Shown piece after piece: positions 21,772 to 29,996 of a stretch of DNA of 64,000 nt. The notes under the pieces are model-generated. The model was not told the origin of the DNA. It did no database searches and saw nothing but the letters and a program-made list of their open reading frames with translations. Each line of letters opens with the position of its first letter. The first letter of the stretch is position 1. Location of the stretch: the NCBI GenBank assembly GCA_002101905.1, contig LQPU01000037.1:248001-312000 (forward strand), in the 5' to 3' direction. This DNA is from Mycobacterium shimoidei (GTDB lineage: Bacteria; Actinomycetota; Actinomycetes; Mycobacteriales; Mycobacteriaceae). The translations under genes were made by a program, and so were the position numbers.

Positions 21772-22225
21772 GGTCGCAACCGTTACGCCCGTCGAGCTGC
21801 CCGTCGGCTCGGTGGTCACCGCCAGCGGACGAATCTCCGCAGTCACCGAGCCCGGCGAGCTGTCGGTGCGCTATCCGTTTCCGATCAAGGATCTGGTCGC
21901 TATTGACGATGCGTTGACCTATGCGTCGCGGGCGTCCGACGCGCGGTTCGCGATCTACATCGGCGACCTGGGCAGCGACACCGCCGCTCGGGCCCGCGAG
22001 ATCCTGGCCAAAGTGCCGACGCCGAACAACGCGGTCCTGCTCGCGGTGTCGCCCGACCAGCATGCGATCGAGGTGGTCTACGGATCGCAGGTGCGCGGGC
22101 GGGGCGCCGAATCGGCCGCGCCGCTCGGTGTGGCCGCCGCCAAGTCAGCGTTCGAAAAGGGCGACCTGGTGGACGGGCTAGTCAGCGCGATTCGGGTGCT
22201 AAGCGCAGGGATTTCGCCGGCGTAG
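21758..22225 (+). CDS. DUF5130 (TPM-like) protein, Rv2468c type
   Basis: A 155-residue soluble protein. The start is GTG 21758, chosen because GGGAGGT lies 7 bases upstream and the length approaches Rv2468c. The core ([21 protein letters not shown], then [11 protein letters not shown]) resembles the TPM/DUF5130 fold. It overlaps ctaJ by 14 bases, and genes of this family sit beside ctaJ in other mycobacteria, so it is likely linked to the respiratory oxidase. The biochemical role is not known to me. Confidence 0.8.
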   Translation: MAAGEVATVTPVELPVGSVVTASGRISAVTEPGELSVRYPFPIKDLVAIDDALTYASRASDARFAIYIGDLGSDTAARAREILAKVPTPNNAVLLAVSPDQHAIEVVYGSQVRGRGAESAAPLGVAAAKSAFEKGDLVDGLVSAIRVLSAGISPA

Positions 22226-22277
22226 TTTCTCGGCGCCGCGGCCTAATTTTGCGGCTCAGGGCTGGTTTGGGCCCCCT

Positions 22278-22283
22278 TAGACT
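22278..22283 (+). promoter_or_regulatory. -10 element of the EspC-family gene (TAGACT)
   Basis: TAGACT within the context C-T-TAGACT-TAAG, 31 bases before the ATG at 22315. The same word family occurs before two of the effector genes (25167 and 28627). No convincing -35 is visible. Confidence 0.45.
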
Positions 22284-22314
22284 TAAGCGAAACCGCTGAT
22301 GCTGAGGGAGCCAG

Positions 22315-23055
22315 ATGAGTCAGGACAACCTGTTCACGCAGACCGACGGGCTGCGATCGTTTGCTCAGTCGCACGCCGATGTGGTCTCTGGCCTGACCGG
22401 ATTGCTCAACACCGCCGCCGAGGCGAGCGGCGTCCAGACGACGCACGGCCCGATTGCGTCGGCGGTGCACACAGCGTTAAGCAGCGCACTGAGTGCTCGG
22501 CAGGGCTCGATGCAGAACGTGGTCAACATCGGCAGGAATCTGACCGAGTCTTTGCAGGCGGCCGCCCATACCTACGAGCAAGTCGACCAGCGGTACGGCG
22601 ACCAAGCGCGCGCAGCAGGGGAGGCGATCGACGAAGCCCGCGGGGCACAGGCCGGCGCGCCCCGCGGTGGTACACCGAGTGCCGGTGGTCTAGCGCGCGC
22701 AGGTTCCGGTGCGGCGGCGGGAGCCGGTAGCGGCGCCAGCGTGGCCGGTCAAGTGGCGGGCCAGCTGGGTCAGGTCGGAAGTCAGCTCGGTCAGGCGGCG
22801 ACGGGCATGTTCAAAGGCCAAGCGGGCGGCGGCAAATCCCTGGGACTGCAGCAAGTAGTGCAACCGCTGATGCAGGGTGCGCAGCAAATCGTTCAAACGG
22901 CCCAAGGACACGGCGGTCACGGCGAAGCTCAATTGGCCTCCGAAAGCCACGAGCAGGCCGCAGACGGCGACAACACCACGGGCGCCAAGGCGCCGACCGA
23001 GCAGGTGACTTTGGCGAGCGATACGTCGCCGAAAACCGGTGAGACGCCTGCATAA
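22315..23055 (+). CDS. ESX (type VII) secretion-associated protein, EspC family
   Basis: A 246-residue protein. The first ~105 residues form a helical hairpin domain of the EspC/EspF type (PF10824 pattern): T-D-G-L-R-S-F-A-Q-S-H-A near the start, A-V-H-T-A-L-S-S-A-L, then a C-terminal helix carrying Y-E-Q-V-D (residues 87-91), which fits the YxxxD/E type VII export signal. The rest is Gly/Ala/Gln-rich and low in complexity. There is no signal peptide. GAGGGAG precedes the ATG. It lies 47 bases upstream of an EspA/EspE-like gene, mirroring the paired secretion of EspC with EspA in ESX-1. I infer it is an export partner of the effectors downstream. Confidence 0.75.
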   Translation: MSQDNLFTQTDGLRSFAQSHADVVSGLTGLLNTAAEASGVQTTHGPIASAVHTALSSALSARQGSMQNVVNIGRNLTESLQAAAHTYEQVDQRYGDQARAAGEAIDEARGAQAGAPRGGTPSAGGLARAGSGAAAGAGSGASVAGQVAGQLGQVGSQLGQAATGMFKGQAGGGKSLGLQQVVQPLMQGAQQIVQTAQGHGGHGEAQLASESHEQAADGDNTTGAKAPTEQVTLASDTSPKTGETPA

Positions 23056-23102
23056 AGGATCGCTAGTTGCGAAGCCACAACGTCAGAGAGCGGGGTTTTT
23101 GA

Positions 23103-23609
23103 GTGGGTGCGCTTGATGCGTTCATGTCCACGTGGTCGAATGCGCGCTCGACGTTGGGGGAAGGTACTCCCCAACAGGGTGCGCAGTTTGATCGCAGCAG
23201 TGAGCTGCGGCAGGCGCAAAGTGGGGTGGAGTCGGCGGCGCCGGGATCGCGTTGGACGGGTGCGGCGGCTGATTCCTATGCCGATGCCAACAGCAAGCAG
23301 GGCCGGGTGTTGGGGCAGATGGCCGGGCTTGATCAACGCCTTGGTGTTGAGGTGGATCGTTCGGCGGCGGTGGTGGCTGCCGGGCGGCAGAACTTGGATC
23401 AGGTCAAGTTGTGGGTGATGGATGCGGCCTCGACGGTGCCGCAGGGTGTGGATCGTGAGCAGGCGCTAATGCCGATCGCCCGCAAGGGCATTGGTGATGT
23501 GGTCGACGTCGTCAGGCAAACCAACAACGACCTCAACGCCATCGGTGCGCGGATTCAGACCATCGGCAACGAGTACCAGGCGCTTGGCGACGACAAGGAC
23601 GGCAAGAAG
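23103..23609 (+). repeat. Direct repeat, copy 1: EspA/E-like head of effector 1
   Basis: This 507-bp segment is about 96% identical (21 differences by hand count) to 25207-25713. Similarity stops right after the shared Lys codons of G-K-K, at the end of the secretion domain. Confidence 0.85.
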
Positions 23610-24233
23610 CCCGACGAGCGTCCCAGCAATGTAGTGGGCGATCGCAACGGAGACAACGAGCCATGGCGGTACCCGTGGGATCCGCCACCCCCGCACGACT
23701 CAGCGCCGGGGGGAGGCCGCTGGGACGTTGATAACCAGCCGTACCCACCGGGCCCCGGCGGCGGACCGCCTATGGGACCGTTTCCGGTGCCGCAGCCGGG
23801 GCATCGTGACGTCAATCCACCGCGGGTCGGCCCAACTTCGGGTTTGCAGGATGTGGCGCCGACCGCGCCTAACGGCTGGGGTGTGAATCCGCCTATCACG
23901 CTGCAGGAGGAGTATCGATTTCGCCTGGTGGGTGAGCAGTTCAATGGTGCCTCTGACCACGTGCGGTGGGTACAGCGAGACGGGATGTGGTACCAAGCCA
24001 AGTGGATTGATTATCAATTCGAGGGCGAGCACCTGACGGTGCCGAAGGGCAACACTGGCATGACGGGTGGCCTGCCGCAGATTCCTATTGGCCTAAACGA
24101 GTGGCACCCGATGACGATCCAGGAGATTTACGCTGCCCAAGCGCAGAATCAGCGCCTGACGTTCTACCTTCCGGATATTTGCGGCCAACCGTATGTCATT
24201 TCGCCCAAAACTCCGAGCATGACTGCGGGATGA
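23103..24233 (+). CDS. Effector 1: EspA/EspE-like ESX substrate with a short unique tail
   Basis: A 376-residue protein. Residues 1-~165 are the EspA/EspE-like domain: W-S-N-A-R-S-T-L, the R-W-T-G turn (W51-x-G53) followed by A-A-A-D-S-Y-A-D-A-N, M-A-G-L-D-Q-R-L, and a second long helix pair. Residues ~170-250 are a Pro/Gly-rich linker. Residues ~255-376 form a compact Trp/Tyr-rich domain I do not recognise. GTG 23103 matches the start of the near-identical head in effector 2. The stop overlaps the next gene by 4 bases (ATGA). This layout suggests an ESX-exported effector with a cognate partner; the activity of the tail is unknown. Confidence 0.75.
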   Translation: MGALDAFMSTWSNARSTLGEGTPQQGAQFDRSSELRQAQSGVESAAPGSRWTGAAADSYADANSKQGRVLGQMAGLDQRLGVEVDRSAAVVAAGRQNLDQVKLWVMDAASTVPQGVDREQALMPIARKGIGDVVDVVRQTNNDLNAIGARIQTIGNEYQALGDDKDGKKPDERPSNVVGDRNGDNEPWRYPWDPPPPHDSAPGGGRWDVDNQPYPPGPGGGPPMGPFPVPQPGHRDVNPPRVGPTSGLQDVAPTAPNGWGVNPPITLQEEYRFRLVGEQFNGASDHVRWVQRDGMWYQAKWIDYQFEGEHLTVPKGNTGMTGGLPQIPIGLNEWHPMTIQEIYAAQAQNQRLTFYLPDICGQPYVISPKTPSMTAG

Positions 24234-24736
24234 CGTTGAGTTCGCTACGGGGAAAAAGCTTGACATGGGGGCTGACCGGAGTGCTGCTTATCGCCTGTGG
24301 GACCGTGGCGACGGTCTGGCTGATGCGGGACAATTCAAAGACGACTGCGGCTGGTGGTGACTGTGCTGTGGTCAAGCGCCTTGCCGCAGAATGGGTCACG
24401 ATGTCAGAGTCAGTGAGGGCAGCTGTGGAGTCAGGTCCCGGCGAGCGCAGCGACTTGCTCGCTGCCGCCAACCGCGAGTCTGCGATGAGTGAAAAATTGC
24501 ACGCTGCAGCAAATTCCGTTTCATCGCCGGCGTTCAAAGACCACTTTGTCAAGTGGGCAGAGGGAGCGGCACTGACAGCACAAATCCAGCGCGACTCGGT
24601 CAACCGCCCGTTTCAGGTCGTGTTGCCGCCAGATCTGCAAGCGAAAATGCGCCACGCGGCCCTGCTAACCGATGAGGCTAGCGGTGCTTTACTCCAAGCC
24701 TGCCCCGACGCGCACCCAGCGTCGACTCAGCACTGA
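24230..24736 (+). CDS. Membrane-anchored partner of effector 1
   Basis: A 168-residue protein starting at ATG 24230, which overlaps the effector 1 stop by 4 bases; the frame is open upstream, but that would overlap effector 1 much further. A hydrophobic helix (residues ~12-31, L-T-W-G-L-T-G-V-L-L-I-A-C-G-T-V-A-T-V-W) anchors it. The remainder is a mostly helical exported domain with one Cys near each end (G-D-C-A-V-V and A-C-P-D-A), which may form a disulphide. No family is recognised. The overlap and the same position as the lipoproteins after effectors 2 and 3 make an immunity or chaperone role plausible, but this is inference. Confidence 0.65.
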   Translation: MTLSSLRGKSLTWGLTGVLLIACGTVATVWLMRDNSKTTAAGGDCAVVKRLAAEWVTMSESVRAAVESGPGERSDLLAAANRESAMSEKLHAAANSVSSPAFKDHFVKWAEGAALTAQIQRDSVNRPFQVVLPPDLQAKMRHAALLTDEASGALLQACPDAHPASTQH

Positions 24737-24781
24737 CTTCCTTCCTTGCCAGAGCATTGATGCCTCGGAATACTTATCGAT

Positions 24782-24958
24782 ATGAGTGACCCCGGCTCGC
24801 CAGACCCGCGAGCGAAATACCGCAAGCTGCCGGCGACAGTAAAGGCGGCCGACACCGTCGAGTCTGTTGACACCACGGCGGATTCCACAGGCGATACCGA
24901 CGTGAACGAGGGAGCTCGTCCGTACCTGAGATCGATACTCGGACCTTGGACGCGATAA
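24782..24958 (+). CDS. Possible small protein (58 aa), hypothetical
   Basis: ATG 24782 to TAA 24958 encodes a polar 58-residue peptide rich in Asp, Thr, Val and Pro (start M-S-D-P-G-S-P-D-P-R-A, end L-G-P-W-T-R). There is no signal peptide, membrane helix or recognised motif and no clear ribosome site; an AT-rich stretch (TACTTAT) precedes it. It may be a real small gene, a remnant, or chance. Confidence 0.3.
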   Translation: MSDPGSPDPRAKYRKLPATVKAADTVESVDTTADSTGDTDVNEGARPYLRSILGPWTR

Positions 24959-25166
24959 GAATCTTCGCGGTTTATCCGAATTGCATTTTGGCTGGCTTAG
25001 CGGAGCCGCGCTCACCCGCCGTCGATCCGCCGGTCGGCTGATCGGACGGGCACGGCTGACGGCGGGAGGCCGCAAACAATATACCGGCCGGCGCAATTGC
25101 GGGCAGTCAGAGGGGATTTCAGTCAGCAACTCAAACTTCATGTCAAGGGGTCATAGCGCGGGCCAT

Positions 25167-25172
25167 TAGAAT
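25167..25172 (+). promoter_or_regulatory. -10 element of effector unit 2 (TAGAAT)
   Basis: TAGAAT followed by TATG, the same pattern as at 22278 and 28627. A transcript starting about 7 bases downstream would exclude ATG 25174 and leave a ~27-base leader before GTG 25207, which has its own AAAGGGG ribosome site. Confidence 0.45.
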
Positions 25173-25206
25173 TATGCGGACACTGACTCCTAGAAAGGGG
25201 TGCCGA

Positions 25207-25713
25207 GTGGGTGCGCTTGATGCGTTCCTGTCGACGTGGTCGAATGCGCGCTCGACGTTGGGGGAAGGCACACCGCAACAGGGTGCGCAGTTTGATCGCA
25301 GCAGTGAGTTGCGGCAGGCGCAAAGTGGGGTGGAGTCGGCGGCGCCGGGATCGCGGTGGACGGGTGCGGCGGCTGATTCCTATGCCGACGCCAACAGCAA
25401 GCAGGGTCGGGTGTTGGGGCAGATGGCGGGGCTTGATCAACGCCTTGGTGTTGAGGTGGATCGCTCGGCGGCTGTGGTGGCTGCCGGGCGGCAGAACTTG
25501 GATCAGGTTAAGCAGTGGGTGACGGATGCGGCCTCGACGGTGCCGCAGGGTGTGGATCGTGAGCAGGCGCTAATGCCGATCGCGCGCAAGGGTATTGGTG
25601 ATGTGGCCGAGGTCGTCAGGCAAACCAACAACGACCTCAATGCCATCGGTGCGCGGATTCAGACCATCGGCAACGAGTACCAGGCGCTTGGCGACGACAA
25701 GGACGGCAAGAAG
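25207..25713 (+). repeat. Direct repeat, copy 2: EspA/E-like head of effector 2
   Basis: The second copy of the 507-bp head, about 96% identical to 23103-23609. Most differences are at third codon positions. After it the two genes have no visible similarity. Confidence 0.85.
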
Positions 25714-27555
25714 GATCCCAGCAACCCGACAGATCCCAAAGACCCGAGAGACATAAACAAATTCGGCCCCGAAGAAAAGTACCCGCCGGAGTTCCGCCAG
25801 GCTAACTTCGATGTGAGTCAGGTGTTGGCCGGCACGGCGACGCCGGAACAATTGGCGCGGGTTCGGTCGGGGCTGGCGTTATCTCCTCAGCAGCAAGCCG
25901 ATTACGAAGCAGGACGGCACGTCGACCTGACCGACCACCAGAAGCTGATTCTGGGGCAGATGCAATCGCAGATGAACGGCATGTCGGTCAGCGACATCCG
26001 TGCAGCCGAGCAACGCCTCGGCGAAGACAAACATCTGATCGGTGACGCGCTGCAGATGATGAGCAGCGATAAATTCGACTACACAAAGGTGACCTGGTCC
26101 GTGTTTGGTCCCCCCACCGAGACAGTCCAGGGCGGAGCGGACCAATTGCCCACCTCGGTCAGGGATGTGCTAACCCGGCCGGCGGCCGAAACGCATTCGC
26201 TTCCAGTTCCGGGCGGTCCGTCGGCATCTGTCACGGGCTACCCGACGATCAACGAACTGCGCGACTTGGCCGGCATCGTTCAGGACGGAAACCCGGCGCT
26301 ACAGCAGGGAACATATCTTGATCACGCGCTGCTGGACAAAGGCGCGGAGATGCTAGCCGCCGAACAGATTGACAACAAAAACCCCGCGAACGTCGAACCC
26401 AACCAACAGCAGGTCGACCCGACCGTTCAAGATATCTTCCGCGCCGCAGGGCGGGACACCATCGTTGATCACGACGTGCTCACCGGTCCGAACGGGCAGA
26501 CGCTGCTGCAGAACATGAGTACCCATGACTGGGCGGATAACGGTGCTGCAGCAAGCACGTTGACGAACTGGATCCACGATGCCGCCGGGTCAAGCAACGA
26601 CGCGGTCGCTACCCGCGCCGGAGAAACGGCCCATGCGCTTGCCAGCTACCTCGGTAGTGACGCCGGCAAAGGCCTTCTGAACATTGAAACGAATCCGTTT
26701 ACGCACACACATACCACTGTTGGCCAGCTCAATCCCGACCTGCTTCGCGGGTATTCCAACGCACTGATCCCGTATCAGGACGCCATGGTGGGGGACTATC
26801 ACGGCACCAAGGGATTCACAGCACTCGATGGGTTTGAGCATGGCGAGCTTCCGAAGACTCGGCAGCTGTTCGCCATCATGGATTCAGACTGGGATCCCAA
26901 GAATCCGAATACTGCGGCCAACGCATTCAACCAAGCAGCCTATGAACACGCCCTTCGCTACGAGCACGAATTCGGCGTCGCGGCCAGTGAGGGCGATGTC
27001 AATGACCCCAGTAGTCCTCATCGACTCGATATGGCTAGGGCGGGAGCACTTGCCGGCTTGGTCGAAGCCGGGGCCAAGGACGCGACCGGTTACAGCAACG
27101 AGCAGTCGCTGGCGAACGCCAAAGCGGCGTATGACATCAAGAAGACCGCTTTGGATTTCATGTTCGGCCAAGCCACGAGCCACATACCCGGCGTCGGCGG
27201 TATCATCAACGAGCTAGGTAAAAGTACGATTAATGACGCTTTCCTCGGCAAAGAGCCGACACTTGAGAATGGTCATGTGGTGGAACACCGATCGATACAA
27301 GACGAGCAAAACCTGGCCTACTATACAATCGCGAGTCCGTTGATTGCGAATGATCCTAATTCGCATATACCGGCGCAATATTTTGCACCCGATGGCCACT
27401 TATTGAGTCCCACGGAAATTCAAAACAGCGAAAATTTGGGCTCGGGTGAATTGGCCAGCTATTACGCCAGCTTGAATGAGTATCTTGAGCAGCATGGTCT
27501 TGGTAGCGACGTTGATGTGAAATTTCGCGACAGCTACGAAAATGTAACTCGTTGA
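25207..27555 (+). CDS. Effector 2: EspA/EspE-like ESX substrate with a long helical tail
   Basis: A 782-residue protein. GTG 25207 is preferred over ATG 25174 because AAAGGGG lies 6 bases upstream and the start aligns with effector 1. Residues 1-~165 are the EspA/EspE-like head (W51-x-G53). Residues ~175-400 are an acidic, helical region with L-S-P-Q-Q-Q-A-D-Y and D-L-T-D-H-Q-K. Residues ~410-780 are homologous to the lipoprotein encoded next, including the shared V-A-T-R-A-G-E-T-A-H-A-L-A and Y-Y-A-S-L blocks. The family resembles the large M. tuberculosis proteins around Rv0026/Rv2082 as I recall them. Base composition falls toward AT near 27200-27550, hinting at transfer. Its TGA overlaps the next ATG by one base. 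Confidence 0.75.
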   Translation: MGALDAFLSTWSNARSTLGEGTPQQGAQFDRSSELRQAQSGVESAAPGSRWTGAAADSYADANSKQGRVLGQMAGLDQRLGVEVDRSAAVVAAGRQNLDQVKQWVTDAASTVPQGVDREQALMPIARKGIGDVAEVVRQTNNDLNAIGARIQTIGNEYQALGDDKDGKKDPSNPTDPKDPRDINKFGPEEKYPPEFRQANFDVSQVLAGTATPEQLARVRSGLALSPQQQADYEAGRHVDLTDHQKLILGQMQSQMNGMSVSDIRAAEQRLGEDKHLIGDALQMMSSDKFDYTKVTWSVFGPPTETVQGGADQLPTSVRDVLTRPAAETHSLPVPGGPSASVTGYPTINELRDLAGIVQDGNPALQQGTYLDHALLDKGAEMLAAEQIDNKNPANVEPNQQQVDPTVQDIFRAAGRDTIVDHDVLTGPNGQTLLQNMSTHDWADNGAAASTLTNWIHDAAGSSNDAVATRAGETAHALASYLGSDAGKGLLNIETNPFTHTHTTVGQLNPDLLRGYSNALIPYQDAMVGDYHGTKGFTALDGFEHGELPKTRQLFAIMDSDWDPKNPNTAANAFNQAAYEHALRYEHEFGVAASEGDVNDPSSPHRLDMARAGALAGLVEAGAKDATGYSNEQSLANAKAAYDIKKTALDFMFGQATSHIPGVGGIINELGKSTINDAFLGKEPTLENGHVVEHRSIQDEQNLAYYTIASPLIANDPNSHIPAQYFAPDGHLLSPTEIQNSENLGSGELASYYASLNEYLEQHGLGSDVDVKFRDSYENVTR

Positions 27556-28520
27556 TGGCAATGATACGGCTGGCCCAGTTCATTGCCGCGGCTATGCTTC
27601 TGTTGGCCGGCTGCACCGCTTCGACACCCGCGTTGCCGCCTGCCGGCGACACAAGCCAGATTCACGACCTAGTAGCTGGTCCGGGGGGCGCGGATTTCCT
27701 ATCCAGCTTGAGCACATACAAATGGCCCGATGGCGGAGCGAGCGCCGCTGGACTTTTTGGGTGGATCCCCCGTGACGCCGCATCGACAGATTCGGTGGTC
27801 GCGACCCGAGCGGGTGAAACTGCTCACGCCCTGGCGAGGTTCCTGGGCACGCATGAGTCCGAGCTTCTCAGCGTGCGTACTGGGCGGTTCGGTCTAAAAC
27901 ACCGGGACCTTGGAGCACTGAACCCGAAGTTGGTGCAAGGATACGCCGGTGCACTGACCCCTTTCCAAGGGGCAATTGCGTGCGACTCAAGCAATAGCCG
28001 AGGATTCGACTTATTAGGCGAGGATTGCGCGTCAGCCATTGTCTATGCGCGCTCGATATTTACTCTATTGAATACAGACCCGGTAGCTGCGTCCGACTTC
28101 TCGGAGGCGGCTTACAGACACATGGATGCTTACATCGAGAGGTTCGCTGAGGGCGTTGGCAAGCGGGCGGCAACGTTTCCCCAGGGTCCGCAGGTAGCGG
28201 GAAGGCTTTTGGGTCTGGTCACCGTCGGCGCGTCACGTTCTGGGATAAAAGTCCCCACCGTGCAGGATGCGGAAAACCGTGCCTACTATCTGACCGCCAA
28301 GGCCGTGCTCCCAAAAGGAACTAACCCGGGGCTGCCACCTGAGTACTTCGCGAACGGCGAGTTGATGTCGCCGGAGGACATCGACAAAAAGCTGGGTAGC
28401 GATGCGCTCGCCGATTATTACGCCAGCCTGGCGACGTACCTCAGGGGTGTCGATGATGCGGAATCGCACATATCGAAGGATCTCCGTCAGGCGTACTGGG
28501 CGGCGACAGGAAAGCCTTAA
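27555..28520 (+). CDS. Lipoprotein homologous to the tail of effector 2
   Basis: A 321-residue protein with a lipoprotein signal: M-I-R-L-A-Q-F-I-A-A-A-M-L-L-L-A-G-C, cleaved before Cys in the L-A-G-C lipobox. The mature part aligns over its whole length with residues ~410-780 of effector 2: shared blocks are the S-T-x-x-W-x-D-x-G segment, V-A-T-R-A-G-E-T-A-H-A-L-A, L-N-P-x-L-x-x-G-Y, F-x-x-A-A-Y, and Y-F-A-x-G-x-L-x-S-P. It lacks the ESX head. ATG 27555 overlaps the effector TGA by one base; ATG 27561 is an alternative. It could be a membrane-anchored immunity factor, a decoy, or a receptor-like paralogue. The last two codons, near the third unit, end without a terminator. Confidence 0.75.
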   Translation: MAMIRLAQFIAAAMLLLAGCTASTPALPPAGDTSQIHDLVAGPGGADFLSSLSTYKWPDGGASAAGLFGWIPRDAASTDSVVATRAGETAHALARFLGTHESELLSVRTGRFGLKHRDLGALNPKLVQGYAGALTPFQGAIACDSSNSRGFDLLGEDCASAIVYARSIFTLLNTDPVAASDFSEAAYRHMDAYIERFAEGVGKRAATFPQGPQVAGRLLGLVTVGASRSGIKVPTVQDAENRAYYLTAKAVLPKGTNPGLPPEYFANGELMSPEDIDKKLGSDALADYYASLATYLRGVDDAESHISKDLRQAYWAATGKP

Positions 28521-28626
28521 GACGGCTGCTGCCGCAATTTCTGATGTAATGAGTTCTTTGCGCAGCCCGACGTCGCTTGCTCGACTCCGACGAGATTTGC
28601 CGCGCTATGCCAAGCCCTGGCGCACC

Positions 28627-28632
28627 TAGACT
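28627..28632 (+). promoter_or_regulatory. -10 element of effector unit 3 (TAGACT), leaderless arrangement
   Basis: TAGACT followed by TATG ends 8 bases before GTG 28641. A start of transcription 7-9 bases after the -10 would fall at the GTG itself. No Shine-Dalgarno sequence is visible, so the transcript is probably leaderless. Confidence 0.5.
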
Positions 28633-28640
28633 TATGTATT

Positions 28641-29996
28641 GTGAGCGGGCTCGATGAGTTTTACACCGTCTGGTCGAATGCCCGCTCGACGATGGGGCAG
28701 GGTCACCCGCAAGATGGCGCTCAATTCGACAACAGCTCTGCCTTGCGCCAGATGCAGACCGGTGTCGAGGCGGCGGCGCCGGGCTCGCGGTGGACGGGCG
28801 CAGCGGCCGACGCTTACTCGGAGGCGAACAGCACGCAGGCCCGCGTGCTCGGTCACATGGCCGGACTCGATCAGCGGCTCGGCGCCGAAGTGGATCGCTC
28901 TGCTGCGGTCGTGATTGCCGGGCGGCGGAACCTCGACGAGATAAAGCAGTGGGTGCAAGATGCTGCATCGACAGTGCCACCTGGTGCGGACCGTGAACAG
29001 GCGTTAATACCTATCGCCCGCAAGGGAATTAGCGATGTCTCTGACGTCATCAAGCAGAGCAACGGTGACCTCAGCGCGATTGGCGAGCGGATCCGGGCCA
29101 TCGGCGAGGAATACCGAGCCCTCGGTGGACCAAAGGAAGGCAAGGGGCCCGGCGAGCCGGGCCCCGGCGACCCTGAACCGGTGAACAAATACGAGCAGGC
29201 GTTGCGGGACGCCGGGCTGCTCAGCGGACCGAGTCCGGACGGCTATTACAAAAGATGGTTGGAAAACGCCGAGCGTAACGGCGTACCGCCGGAGGAAATC
29301 GTCAAGATCGCCAGAGAGCAGCACATCACCCCGGAGAGTTTCAAAGTGCTCGAGGGGATGGAGGAGATCAAGGACAAAGACGGCAAGTCGTTCTTCCTGA
29401 TCCCCAACGGCATGAGCCCGGCCGACATGCAAAGAGCCGCGCTGATGACGTACATCCTCAACGCGGGTACCGGCTACGGTAAGCAGCCGCCGGGCGTGCA
29501 GAACGATTTCCCTGAGACCCCGTACTCCGCGGCGGAGGTTCAGCGCATCGTCGACCGGCAGAAAGCCAACAGTTGGAGCTACGACGAAGCCTGGGTGGTC
29601 AACGGTACGGGCGGGAGTTTGGTCACGACCCCCAATGGGATGTTGATGGGCCTGGGGGGCTGGCCGGCGGACCACCTCAGCGTGCAGGGAGGCAACACCC
29701 ATGGTGACGTTTTCCTGGCCAACATCGATCGCTCGGATGACCCCGCCGAGCAGCTCCGCGATATCGTCCATTCCGGAAACAGCTGGCAAATGGACAGCCA
29801 TGGCAAGCCGTACGAGACCGCCCTGGATCTGGATCGCGTACTGCACCACGAGGAGCGACACTCTCAGCAGTGGGCCCGACTGGGCCCGGTGCGGATGAGC
29901 GCGGAATACATCGCGGCATCGGTACGAGAGAAGCTCTTCGGTACGCCGAACAAGTTCGAGGTCGATGCCGGTTTGCATGACGGGGGCTACGAGTGA
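28641..29996 (+). CDS. Effector 3: EspA/EspE-like ESX substrate with an HExxH metallopeptidase-like tail
   Basis: A 451-residue protein. Residues 1-~165 are the EspA/EspE-like head (W-S-N-A-R-S-T-M, W51-x-G53, M-A-G-L-D-Q-R-L), more diverged in DNA than heads 1 and 2. A Gly/Pro linker (residues ~160-178) leads to a unique tail. Near the end is L-H-H-E-E-R-H-S-Q-Q-W, where H-E-E-R-H (residues 403-407) fits the zincin HExxH motif. A downstream N-K-F-E-V-D-A-G (Glu ~440) could supply the third zinc ligand, as in H-E-x-x-H-x-x-Q...E-x-x-A toxin peptidases. The stop overlaps a lipoprotein gene by one base. Predicted: an exported metallopeptidase-type toxin; activity not shown. Confidence 0.75.
   Translation: MSGLDEFYTVWSNARSTMGQGHPQDGAQFDNSSALRQMQTGVEAAAPGSRWTGAAADAYSEANSTQARVLGHMAGLDQRLGAEVDRSAAVVIAGRRNLDEIKQWVQDAASTVPPGADREQALIPIARKGISDVSDVIKQSNGDLSAIGERIRAIGEEYRALGGPKEGKGPGEPGPGDPEPVNKYEQALRDAGLLSGPSPDGYYKRWLENAERNGVPPEEIVKIAREQHITPESFKVLEGMEEIKDKDGKSFFLIPNGMSPADMQRAALMTYILNAGTGYGKQPPGVQNDFPETPYSAAEVQRIVDRQKANSWSYDEAWVVNGTGGSLVTTPNGMLMGLGGWPADHLSVQGGNTHGDVFLANIDRSDDPAEQLRDIVHSGNSWQMDSHGKPYETALDLDRVLHHEERHSQQWARLGPVRMSAEYIAASVREKLFGTPNKFEVDAGLHDGGYE

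Larger units (their letters stand above)
24737..25206. other. Spacer between effector units 1 and 2
   Basis: A 470-base stretch with lower coding signal. It holds one possible 58-codon ORF (24782-24958) and a -10-like element at 25167. Other short open frames here, such as 24981-25169, lack a ribosome site and I do not call them. Confidence 0.6.

Noticed and set aside
24101..24229. Upstream extension of the effector 1 partner to 211 residues
   Set aside because: The extra 43 residues lie wholly within the effector 1 gene and hide the membrane anchor; the ATGA overlap at 24230 agrees with the other units.
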